In this document: one piece after another, positions 16,932-24,550 of the stretch | How the letters are laid out: the number at the start of each line of letters is the position of its first letter | Numbering within the stretch: position 1 is the stretch's first letter | Origin: Bacillota bacterium | GTDB lineage: Bacteria; Bacillota; Clostridia; Lachnospirales; Lachnospiraceae | Direction: 5' to 3' | Assembly: GCA_023420085.1 (NCBI GenBank) | Contig: JAEZWQ010000004.1 | Coordinates: 1 to 44,417, forward strand | Length of the DNA stretch: 44,417 nt | The notes under the pieces: model-generated | Seen by the model: the letters and a program-made list of their open reading frames with translations, nothing else | What the model was told of the DNA's origin: nothing | Databases searched by the model: none | Made by a program: the position numbers and the translations under genes

Positions 16932-17936
16932 ATGGGAACAACTAAAAAGTTTGATGCTAAAACTTTTGTTTTAAACTATGCATTATATGTTATATTAGCA
17001 TTTATTATACTTGGGATTATTTTATATGATCCTGATTTTCTAAAGATGTCAAATTTCTTGAAAATAGTACAACAAGCTTCTACCAGAGCTATACTGGCTT
17101 TAGGTATAGGAGGATTAATTATATTACAAGGTACTGACCTTTCAGCAGGTAGAGTGCTTGGACTGTGTGCGGCTGCAAGTGCGAGTCTTTTGCAAAGATC
17201 AGATTTCGCTTCACGTATGTATCCAGGCATAGAAGATATGGGGCTATTTTTGCCATTTATAATAGCGATAGTTATTGGAGCTTTATTTGGGCTATTTAAT
17301 GGATTTGGAGTTTCATTATTAAAAATACATGCATTTATAGTAACTTTGGCTACTCAACTTATTGCTTTTGGGTTAATAAACTTATATGTTAATAGTCAAA
17401 AAGGTGGAGCGCAACCTATAGGTACATTAAAACCAGAATACCTTAATCTAGCACAAGGAAGCTTCTTATTTATACCTAACCTTATTTGGTTTCTAGTTAT
17501 TATTTCATTAATTATGTGGTTTATATGGAATAAAACTACACTAGGAAAGAATATGTATGCTATTGGTGGAAATATGGAGGCTGCAAAGGTTTCTGGTATT
17601 AATGTAGTTAGAAATATAATGCTTATTTATTTGATATCAGGTATTTTATATGGTATAGCAGGTTTCTTAGAAGGTGCAAGAATAGGGTCAGTTAACCCAA
17701 ATACTGGTTTCTCATATGAGTTAGACGCTATATCAGCCTGTGTAGTTGGTGGAGTTTCATTTAATGGTGGAGTTGGTACAATCCCTGGAGTTATTATTGG
17801 AGCGTTAATTTTGCAAGTAATTAACTTCGGATTAAACTTTATACAACTTGATCCAAATATTCAATATATAGTTCGTGGAGCAATAATTGTTATTGCAGTA
17901 GCAATTGACGTAATTAAATATACTAAGAAAAGATAA
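16932..17936 (+). CDS. mglC: Galactoside ABC transporter permease
   Basis: Integral membrane subunit of 334 aa of the RbsC/MglC (BPD_transp_2) family with about nine or ten hydrophobic segments. GLIILQGTDLSAGRVLGL near 60 is the typical family signature, and GGNMEAAKVSGINV near 214 is the cytoplasmic loop that contacts the ATPase. AGGAGG precedes the ATG. Its stop overlaps the start of the next gene (TAATG), showing tight coupling. Confidence 0.95.
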   Translation: MGTTKKFDAKTFVLNYALYVILAFIILGIILYDPDFLKMSNFLKIVQQASTRAILALGIGGLIILQGTDLSAGRVLGLCAAASASLLQRSDFASRMYPGIEDMGLFLPFIIAIVIGALFGLFNGFGVSLLKIHAFIVTLATQLIAFGLINLYVNSQKGGAQPIGTLKPEYLNLAQGSFLFIPNLIWFLVIISLIMWFIWNKTTLGKNMYAIGGNMEAAKVSGINVVRNIMLIYLISGILYGIAGFLEGARIGSVNPNTGFSYELDAISACVVGGVSFNGGVGTIPGVIIGALILQVINFGLNFIQLDPNIQYIVRGAIIVIAVAIDVIKYTKKR

Positions 17937-18778
17937 TGAAAAAATTAGTAAAAAATATGTTGACGTATTCATTGAAAAATGGATACGTCGAAGTTTATAT
18001 TATACCCGAATTAGGTGGAAAAATTTCATCTATTAAATATAATGATGGATTTGATCCAGTATTTTCAAAAAGAAGTGATTATATAAAACCGAATGATTTT
18101 ATATTTTCTAATTATGATACTTCAGGAATTGATGATTGTATACCTACAATTGATGAATGTCAGTTTAATGGAAGTATTCTACCCGATCATGGAGAGGTAT
18201 GGGCAAAGAAAATGGATGTAATTGATGTAGACTATAGTAGTATCACATTAAAATTAGATTTAACATCATTAAATATTACATTTATTAAAAAAATATCCTT
18301 GATTGATAATACTGTTAGGATTGATTATAGGGTAAACTCTCAAGAAACCCTACCTTATTTATGGGCTTTTCATGGACTTATGAAGCTTGAAGGATGTAAA
18401 AAAATAATTGAGCCACATAAAAATATGAGTATTATACAAGTTGATGGATTTGATATGCCTATTGATTATACAAATATTAATGGTTATACTGATAATAAGA
18501 CCTATAAGTATTACTATACTTCAAAAATAGAAGATGGTACTTTTGGTTTAGAATATGAAAATCATATTTTAAAATATAAATTTGATTCAAATACAATACC
18601 TTACGTTGGAGTTTGGATTACTACAGGTGGATTTAAATCAGAAAAAAATATAGCTATTGAACCAACAAACGGTTTTTATGATTCACTGATTAAGGCTATA
18701 GAAAATGATAAATATACTACTGTTGAAGCAAATGGATCAAATAAATGGTATATTGAAATTTCCATAGAAAGGAAATAG
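17936..18778 (+). CDS. Aldose 1-epimerase family protein
   Basis: A 280-aa galactose-mutarotase-like beta-sandwich protein. Visible family features are IIPELGGKISSIKY near 24, PDHGEVWAK near 82 with the probable catalytic histidine, WAFHGLMKLEG near 141 and EPTNGFYDSL near 242. Mutarotases interconvert alpha and beta galactose before phosphorylation. The gene lies between the galactose importer and galactokinase and overlaps mglC by one base, so a galactose mutarotase role is likely (inference). It is shorter and more divergent than classical GalM (about 340 aa), so I leave the symbol empty. Confidence 0.8.
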   Translation: MKKLVKNMLTYSLKNGYVEVYIIPELGGKISSIKYNDGFDPVFSKRSDYIKPNDFIFSNYDTSGIDDCIPTIDECQFNGSILPDHGEVWAKKMDVIDVDYSSITLKLDLTSLNITFIKKISLIDNTVRIDYRVNSQETLPYLWAFHGLMKLEGCKKIIEPHKNMSIIQVDGFDMPIDYTNINGYTDNKTYKYYYTSKIEDGTFGLEYENHILKYKFDSNTIPYVGVWITTGGFKSEKNIAIEPTNGFYDSLIKAIENDKYTTVEANGSNKWYIEISIERK

Positions 18779-18779
18779 T

Positions 18780-19931
18780 ATGAAAGATCAACTTAAAACA
18801 TTGTTTAATGATTATTTTGGTTATGAATGTGACTATATTTACTTTTCACCTTCAAGAATTAATTTAATTGGGGAACATATTGATTACAATGGTGGTTGTG
18901 TGTTTCCGTGCGCGATTGAAATTGGTACATATGGTGCAGCAAAAAAAAGAAGTGATGGAAGATTTGTTGTTTATTCTAAAAATTTAGATGTTAAAGATGA
19001 ATTTTCTATTGAAGATATTGATAAGAAATCAGGACTTTGGAGTGACTATGTTAAGGGAATGTTATGTTCTTTTAGACAAAGACAGTTAAATATTACTGGA
19101 ATGGACTTATTTGTTTATGGTAATATTCCTAATGGCTCAGGTCTTAGTTCATCAGCAAGCCTTGAGATGCTTATAGGACTTATTCAAAATCATATGGCAA
19201 ATGATAACATGGTAGAAGATCTTGAAATTGTACTTATGGGGAAAGAAACTGAAAATAAATACATTGGTGTAAATTCTGGAGTTATGGATCAGTTTGCTAT
19301 TCAAATGGGGAAAAAAGATTGTGGATCATTAATTGATACGAATAAGTTAACTTATGTTTCAAAGCCTATTAATCTTCCTGGATGTAAACTTGTTATTTTA
19401 AATACAAATAAAAGAAGAGAACTTAAAGATAGTAAGTATAACGAACGAGTAAAAGAGTGCAATGATGCTTTAGAATTGTTGAAATTTAAGTTCAATATTG
19501 ATAATTTATGTCAACTAAAAGTTGATGATTTACCAGAAATACGCAAAATATTAGTTGATGATATTTTGTATAAAAGAGCAAAACATGTAATTACTGAAAA
19601 TGATAGAGTTAGTAAATTTATAGAAGCTTGTGAAAATAATGATGTGGCAAATGCTGGTAAGATACTCATTGCTTCACATATGTCATTGAAGGATGATTAT
19701 GAGGTTACTGGAAAGGAACTTGATACCATTGTTGATTGCTCAAATAATTATCCTGCATGTTTAGGTTCAAGGATGACTGGTGCCGGATTTGGTGGGTGTG
19801 CAATTGCAATTGTCTATGAAAATGAAGTTGATGAATTTATAAGAAATGTTGGAAAGTGTTATAAATCTGTTGTTGGATATGATGCAGAATTTATTATAAC
19901 AAATGTTGGAGATGGTCCACATTTAATTTAG
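18780..19931 (+). CDS. galK: Galactokinase
   Basis: GHMP kinase that phosphorylates galactose at C1 using ATP, 383 aa. The galactokinase signature SRINLIGEHIDYNGG is near 24, the ATP loop NIPNGSGLSSSASLE near 117, and the third GHMP motif MTGAGFGGCAIA near 335. AAAGGAA precedes the ATG. It is the last gene of the galactose operon and directly follows the epimerase-like gene. galT and galE are not in the window, so the next Leloir steps must be coded elsewhere. Confidence 0.96.
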   Translation: MKDQLKTLFNDYFGYECDYIYFSPSRINLIGEHIDYNGGCVFPCAIEIGTYGAAKKRSDGRFVVYSKNLDVKDEFSIEDIDKKSGLWSDYVKGMLCSFRQRQLNITGMDLFVYGNIPNGSGLSSSASLEMLIGLIQNHMANDNMVEDLEIVLMGKETENKYIGVNSGVMDQFAIQMGKKDCGSLIDTNKLTYVSKPINLPGCKLVILNTNKRRELKDSKYNERVKECNDALELLKFKFNIDNLCQLKVDDLPEIRKILVDDILYKRAKHVITENDRVSKFIEACENNDVANAGKILIASHMSLKDDYEVTGKELDTIVDCSNNYPACLGSRMTGAGFGGCAIAIVYENEVDEFIRNVGKCYKSVVGYDAEFIITNVGDGPHLI

Positions 19932-19942
19932 TAAATTAATAA

Positions 19943-19996
19943 GGATATGTATAGTATTTATATAATTATATAAATATTATACATATCCATTTTTTT
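19943..19996 (+). terminator. Terminator of the galactose operon
   Basis: A 46-base near-perfect palindrome (19943-19988, one G-T mismatch) is followed by a T-run. The stem is AT-rich but very long. Confidence 0.85.
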
Positions 19997-20157
19997 ATAA
20001 ATATAAGGGTAAAGTTGATAAAATTATGAAAGCTATTTATTTTATGCTAGAGACTAGGAATTCTTATCTGAGATAAATTATGTAAACTTATTATAATTTT
20101 TATGCCATTGTAGTTTGTTACAAGAAAAGAATATATTAACAACTAGATACATTCCTC

Positions 20158-20190
20158 TTGAAGTGTATGATATTATATGATACAATACAC
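20158..20190 (+). promoter_or_regulatory. Promoter and overlapping operator of the gntR-ABC operon
   Basis: TTGAAG (20158-20163), 17-base spacer and TACAAT (20181-20186). GTGTAT (20163-20168) and ATACAC (20185-20190) form a dyad across the spacer and -10 box, similar to the AGTGTA-N-TACACT type of site used by YtrA-family GntR repressors. This fits autorepression. Confidence 0.7.
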
Positions 20191-20202
20191 ACGGGAGGAC
20201 AA

Positions 20203-20580
20203 ATGTTTGATATAAATTTATATAGTAATATACCAATTTATCAACAGATAATAGATGAATATAAGAAATTAGTTGTCAAAGGTATATTAAAAAATAATGA
20301 TAAAATTCCATCAATTAGAGAATTAGCATTGATGTTATCTATTAATCCTTCAACGGTTTCAAAAGCTTATGCACAATTAGAAAGAGAAGGACTTATAAAA
20401 ACATCAAGAGGACGAGGTACGTTTATATCAGATGAAAAATTTGATGAAGATGTTTTACTTCATGAGATTAAAGACCAGTTAACTATACCTATAAAGAATG
20501 CGATAAGTTTTAATATTGAAGAGGGTAAAATTATTGATATAGTTAAAAGCATTTACAAGGAGAATAATAATGAAGTTTGA
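20203..20580 (+). CDS. GntR-family regulator, YtrA type
   Basis: A 125-aa protein with only the winged-helix domain (about 5-75; DKIPSIRELALMLSINPSTV and the wing TSRGRGTFI) and a short C-terminal helical tail, as in the YtrA subfamily. Such regulators repress ABC transporter operons, often ones responding to cell-wall-active peptides. GGGAGG lies before the ATG at 20203; the in-frame extension to 20158 coincides with the promoter and is not coding. The gene overlaps the ATPase gene by 11 bases. Confidence 0.9.
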   Translation: MFDINLYSNIPIYQQIIDEYKKLVVKGILKNNDKIPSIRELALMLSINPSTVSKAYAQLEREGLIKTSRGRGTFISDEKFDEDVLLHEIKDQLTIPIKNAISFNIEEGKIIDIVKSIYKENNNEV

Positions 20581-21442
20581 AATATATGATTTATCATTGT
20601 CAATTGCTGATAATGACATTTTATCAGATTTTAATTTGATATGTAATGAGCCTCAAATAATTGGTGTAGTTGGTAGAAATGGTTCAGGTAAAACGACACT
20701 TTTCAAATCAATTATTGGCATATATGAACCTAATAGTGGAGAAATATATTTAAATGGGGAAAATACTAGAGATAATAGTGGATTGTTGAATGATATTATC
20801 TATGTACCAGATAGATTTGACTATTTTGTAAATTTTAAATTGAAAAAAGTAATTGATATATATAAAAATACATATGATAAATTTGATGTTGAGAAATTTT
20901 TTAGACTTAAAGATGATATAGGTCTTTTTATCGACAAAGATACATTATTATCAACTTTATCAAAAGGAGAACTAGTATTACTTGCTATAATATTAGCAAA
21001 AGCTGTGAATGCAAAAGTTTTACTTATAGATGAACCTTATGACGGTATAGATATAATAAATACTAAGAAGTTGACAAAACTAATTCTTGAAGAAGAAGAC
21101 AAGATAATTATAATTAGTTCTCATAAATTAGAATACTTACAAAAACTTACAAGTAGAATAGTTTATATTGACAAAGATAAAAAAGAAGATGATATAAATC
21201 TTGAAGATAATAGAAACATCCATAAGTTTCAGATTGTGGTTAAAGATAAAATACCAGATAAAATTCTTAATGATGAAAGAATACATATTACATCAAATTT
21301 AGGTAGAGTTGCGATATTATTATTTGAAATGAATAAGGAGGAAGCGCATAATATTTTAAATTGTGAAGAAATTGTTCAATATGATAATTTGATTCTAACA
21401 ATAGAAGATATTTTCACAATAAAAAATAAGGAGAGCAAATGA
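20570..21442 (+). CDS. ABC transporter ATP-binding protein
   Basis: A 290-aa ATPase with Walker A GRNGSGKTT near 35, a divergent signature LSKGELVLLAIILAKA near 126 and Walker B KVLLIDEPYDGID, followed by the H-loop IISSHKLEYL. The signature has LSKGE instead of LSGGQ, as in YtrB/EcsA-type exporters. AAGGAG precedes the ATG inside the gntR gene. Cotranscribed with the regulator and with the permease (4-base overlap). It probably powers export or immunity function; the substrate is unknown. Confidence 0.9.
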   Translation: MKFEIYDLSLSIADNDILSDFNLICNEPQIIGVVGRNGSGKTTLFKSIIGIYEPNSGEIYLNGENTRDNSGLLNDIIYVPDRFDYFVNFKLKKVIDIYKNTYDKFDVEKFFRLKDDIGLFIDKDTLLSTLSKGELVLLAIILAKAVNAKVLLIDEPYDGIDIINTKKLTKLILEEEDKIIIISSHKLEYLQKLTSRIVYIDKDKKEDDINLEDNRNIHKFQIVVKDKIPDKILNDERIHITSNLGRVAILLFEMNKEEAHNILNCEEIVQYDNLILTIEDIFTIKNKESK

Positions 21443-22524
21443 TAAAGAAATCTTTAAAAATTATAAATAATTTATATGGTACTATGTTTGTTTTTGTAAC
21501 CATGATCTTAACTATAATAAATGCAATTTTCATGAAATATAATATTGCTAATATTACTAGATTTAGTGAATGGCATAGAAATTTATTAGTAGATACGAGT
21601 AATACTTTTACTAGTTATTATAATTCAGAATGGTCTAGTAGATTTTATAATATATATCAGGCTAATAAAAGTAGCGATCTTATATTTAACTATTTTTATA
21701 GTGGCGATGGGAAAATTAGTTTTTATTTGGGCGTATTATTTGTATTTGTACTTTGCGTAACATTATGTTCAATAGAGTATTGCAAAAAATACAATAATTT
21801 CTTGTTGTCTATGCCTATAAATAAAAAAATATATTTTATAGCTAAGTTTTTATATGCATCAATCTTTATAGGAATATATACGATATTAAACTTTTTAGTA
21901 TCAGTATTTTTACTTTATACATCAAATATAAGTGAAGTTTTTGAACATAGTCAAAGCTTTAGTGGAATGTTGGGGTATCATCTAGCTATACTATTGCAAC
22001 TTATAATAATAGGGGCAGTATTATTTTTTATTGGAAGTTTTACAGGGAACTTTATAGGACAAATAGCAACAGCAATTCCAATATTTTTCAATTTATTATA
22101 TTTATTCTTTACTATATTTTTGTTACTTAATGTACTTAATATTAGTGCATATATAAGTATTAATGACTTATATGGATATAATGTTGAAAACTACAATAGT
22201 ATAATTTGGGTCGATGCCATGGCATTATTATTATATCCTTTAAGAATAAAAGAGTTATCGATTATACTAATATTTGCAACTCTATTATTTTGTGCAGGAG
22301 TTTATCTTTGTGATAAAAATAGAATTGAATTTAGAGGTAAGGTTTATTTATTTAAGATACCAAGCATCATATTTAAAATATTGCTTGTAATAAATTTAGC
22401 ATCATTATCTTCAACAATTTTCGGTTTTTTATATAATGGTATTAATATAATTTTATTCTTATTATTCTTAGCAGTATATTATATTATTTGCAATAAGTTA
22501 TTTGAAATAAAAATAGGAAATTAA
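21439..22524 (+). CDS. ABC-2-like transporter permease
   Basis: A 361-aa integral membrane protein. Hydrophobic segments appear near 15-32, 92-110, 130-155, 175-205, 208-235, 270-290 and 310-350, with a long extracellular loop after the first helix (about 35-85), a layout seen in ABC-2/YtrC-like permeases. No catalytic motif is present. It overlaps the ATPase gene by 4 bases and ends 10 bases before a strong terminator. Function with the ATPase is inferred from position and topology. Confidence 0.85.
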   Translation: MIKKSLKIINNLYGTMFVFVTMILTIINAIFMKYNIANITRFSEWHRNLLVDTSNTFTSYYNSEWSSRFYNIYQANKSSDLIFNYFYSGDGKISFYLGVLFVFVLCVTLCSIEYCKKYNNFLLSMPINKKIYFIAKFLYASIFIGIYTILNFLVSVFLLYTSNISEVFEHSQSFSGMLGYHLAILLQLIIIGAVLFFIGSFTGNFIGQIATAIPIFFNLLYLFFTIFLLLNVLNISAYISINDLYGYNVENYNSIIWVDAMALLLYPLRIKELSIILIFATLLFCAGVYLCDKNRIEFRGKVYLFKIPSIIFKILLVINLASLSSTIFGFLYNGINIILFLLFLAVYYIICNKLFEIKIGN

Positions 22525-22533
22525 GATATTATA

Positions 22534-22577
22534 AAAAACGTCACTGAAAGTAGTATTACTTTGTAGTGACGTTTTTA
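22534..22577. terminator. Bidirectional terminator
   Basis: AAAAACGTCACT (22534-22545) and its complement (22565-22576) form a 12-bp stem with A-run and T-run flanks on both sides. It can end the ABC operon on the plus strand and the pspC gene on the minus strand. Confidence 0.9.
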
Positions 22578-22608
22578 TGTATAACAACTTAGATAGAATT
22601 AAATATGA

Positions 22609-22776
22609 TTACATAGGTTTTTTTGGAATAATTACACCTGCAATAATATATATAAGTAAACTAGAAGGCATAATTATAAATATAAGGCGTATTATTACAG
22701 GATCTATATTAAAATATTCTCCTAAACCCTCACAAACACCTAGCAACATACCATTTGTGCGATAAAGTCTTTTCAT
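22609..22776 (-). CDS. Small PspC-domain membrane protein
   Basis: A 55-aa protein that begins MKRLYRTNGMLLGVCEGLGE and continues YFNIDPVIIRLIFIIM, matching the PspC pattern (basic start, GVC-GL-EYF-IDP-IIR, then a hydrophobic helix) and ending in a short basic tail. PspC proteins are inner-membrane parts of envelope-stress responses or stand-alone small membrane proteins. The best AGGAGG is 22 bases upstream of the ATG; a stop codon in between rules out a longer frame, so start spacing is unusual. It has its own promoter and shares the terminator with the ABC operon. An overlapping plus-strand frame is not a gene. Confidence 0.85.
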   Translation of the reverse strand: MKRLYRTNGMLLGVCEGLGEYFNIDPVIIRLIFIIMPSSLLIYIIAGVIIPKKPM

Positions 22777-22818
22777 AGTTTTATATTCTTACGAATAACC
22801 TCCTTTGATATTTACATA

Positions 22819-22848
22819 ATTATAACATCATTAAAATGTAATAATCAA
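22819..22848 (-). promoter_or_regulatory. Promoter of the pspC-like gene
   Basis: On the minus strand TTGATT (22843-22848), 18-base spacer and a perfect TATAAT (22819-22824). AGGAGG follows shortly after the predicted start point. Confidence 0.7.
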
Positions 22849-23022
22849 GGGCTGAGGTATCTTTATATATAATAATATAGCTGTTATTTTGTATAAAAAT
22901 ACCTATACATATCAATTACTATATACAATTTAGCTAAAAAAATAAAAGTTAGATAATGGTAACCTTATGCAACTTCTATAAAATAGATGCACAAACTTTT
23001 ATACACAAAAAAAATTACTTTA

Positions 23023-23031
23023 TGTTATAAT
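23023..23031 (+). promoter_or_regulatory. Extended -10 promoter upstream of ssnA leader
   Basis: TGTTATAAT is an extended -10 element with a perfect TATAAT at 23026-23031. No good -35 is seen 17 bases upstream. The start point would be near 23038, immediately before the foldable RNA. Confidence 0.6.
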
Positions 23032-23037
23032 TAAATT

Positions 23038-23166
23038 AATTAAATATGTGCCCTGTTTAATCAGGTGTAGCCCAATACTGTGTAGGTAATGATTCTGGCT
23101 GTGTATTCAAGCGGCTCTCATGTGGGAATGAGGGTGTGATGAACAGAACTTATCTATGCATTTTTT
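23038..23166 (+). ncRNA. Candidate structured leader or small RNA upstream of ssnA
   Basis: The segment has higher GC than its surroundings and folds by hand into a multi-branched shape. An outer helix 23046-23050 with 23157-23161 ends at a T-run (23161-23166). P1 pairs 23053-23063 with 23137-23146 (10 bp, one bulge). P2 pairs AGCC (23069-23072) with GGCT (23113-23116) and AATAC (23074-23078) with GTATT (23103-23107). P3 is a 7-bp stem, 23115-23121 with 23128-23134 (it competes for two bases of P2). An extended -10 promoter lies just upstream and the ssnA ATG 28 bases downstream. It could be a riboswitch-like leader or a free small RNA of about 125 nt with a 6S-like closed shape. I do not recognise a known family. 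Confidence 0.55.
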
Positions 23167-23193
23167 ATATGTAAGTATATTTAGGAGGTATTT

Positions 23194-24525
23194 ATGTTAC
23201 TTGTTGGTAATGGTAAACTTTTTACAAGGGATAATAGTAATCCATATATTGAAAATGGAGCTGTATTAATTGATGGTAAATTAGTAAAAAAAGTAGGGAC
23301 TACTGAAACATTAAAAAAAGAATTTCCTGATGCAGAATTTATTGATGCAAAAGGTAAAGTTATTATGCCAGCACTTATAAATATGCATAATCATATTTAT
23401 TCTACAATGGCAAGAGGTATAAGTGTAAAAGGATATAATCCTAATGGTTTCCTAGATATTCTTGATGGAATGTGGTGGACATTAGATAGAAATCTTTTAA
23501 TGGAACAAACTCAATATAGTGCAGAAGTTTCATATATTGAAGCTATAAAAAATGGTGTTACTACAATGTTTGATCATCATGCAAGTTTTGGTGAAATTGA
23601 AGGAAGTTTATTTAAACTTGGTGAGATGTCTAAAAAATATGGGGTAAGATCTTGTTTATGTTATGAAGTATCTGACAGAGATGGAGAAGAAAAGTGTAAA
23701 CAAGCAATTAAGGAAAATGCTGATTGGATAAAAGAATGTCAGAAGGATGATTCTGATATGGTTAAGGCAATGATGGGATTGCATGCATCTTTTACATTAT
23801 CTGATAAAACATTGGAAGAATGTAAAAAGCATGTACCTGATGGAGTTGGATATCATGTTCATGTTGCTGAAGGAATTGAAGATTTACATGATTGCTTAAA
23901 AAAGCATGGAAAAAGATTGGTAAATAGATTCCATGACTTTGATATGACTGGAGATAAGAGCTTATTCGTCCACTGTATATATATAAATGAACAAGAAATG
24001 GATCTATTAAAGGCCACTGATACAATGGTAGCTCACAATCCTGAATCTAACATGGGAAATGCGTGTGGTTGCCCTCCTATGATGAGAATTATGGAAAAGG
24101 GTATCCTTACAGGACTTGGAACAGATGGTTATACCAATGATATGTTTGAGTCATATAAGGTTGCAAATGTTCTACATAAGCATAGCCTTTGCGATGCCAC
24201 TGTTGCATGGGGAGAATGCCCACAAATGTTATTTGAAAATAACAAAGTTATGGCTAATAGATATTTTAAAACACCGTTAGGAGTATTAAAGGAAGGTGCA
24301 TCTGCAGATGTTGTGATTGTCGATTATATCCCATTTACACCAATGGATGAGAATAATTTGAACGGTCATATACTTTTTGGATTTGAAGGCCCAATGGTAA
24401 CGACTACTATTGCTAGTGGTAAGGTACTTATGAAGGATAGAATTCTAATTGGTGTTGATGAAGAAAAAGTAAAGGCAGATGCTTTACAATCAGCACAAAA
24501 ATTATGGAATAATATAAATAAATAG
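23194..24525 (+). CDS. ssnA: SsnA-type putative aminohydrolase
   Basis: A 443-aa cyclic amidohydrolase of the chlorohydrolase/guanine-deaminase superfamily. Metal ligands are visible: MHNHIYSTM near residue 65 (HxH), HVHVAEG near 222, FVHCIY near 249 and GLGTDGYTNDMFE near 305. Members hydrolyse amino groups or rings of purine-like compounds. Family knowledge ties SsnA to YgfK and selenium-dependent molybdenum hydroxylases and, more recently, to anaerobic urate breakdown. AGGAGG precedes the ATG. It is the first gene after the structured RNA and 25 bases upstream of ygfK. The exact reaction is not provable from sequence. Confidence 0.92.
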   Translation: MLLVGNGKLFTRDNSNPYIENGAVLIDGKLVKKVGTTETLKKEFPDAEFIDAKGKVIMPALINMHNHIYSTMARGISVKGYNPNGFLDILDGMWWTLDRNLLMEQTQYSAEVSYIEAIKNGVTTMFDHHASFGEIEGSLFKLGEMSKKYGVRSCLCYEVSDRDGEEKCKQAIKENADWIKECQKDDSDMVKAMMGLHASFTLSDKTLEECKKHVPDGVGYHVHVAEGIEDLHDCLKKHGKRLVNRFHDFDMTGDKSLFVHCIYINEQEMDLLKATDTMVAHNPESNMGNACGCPPMMRIMEKGILTGLGTDGYTNDMFESYKVANVLHKHSLCDATVAWGECPQMLFENNKVMANRYFKTPLGVLKEGASADVVIVDYIPFTPMDENNLNGHILFGFEGPMVTTTIASGKVLMKDRILIGVDEEKVKADALQSAQKLWNNINK

Positions 24526-24550
24526 TTGTATAAATTAAAAGGAGGAACTA

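Noticed and set aside
22577..22765. 62-codon plus-strand frame after the ABC operon terminator
   Set aside because: No ribosome-binding site, it starts right after the terminator T-run, and the opposite strand encodes a convincing PspC-type protein.
23038..23166. Purine riboswitch upstream of ssnA
   Set aside because: The conserved purine-riboswitch junction and loop sequences are not present; the fold is different.
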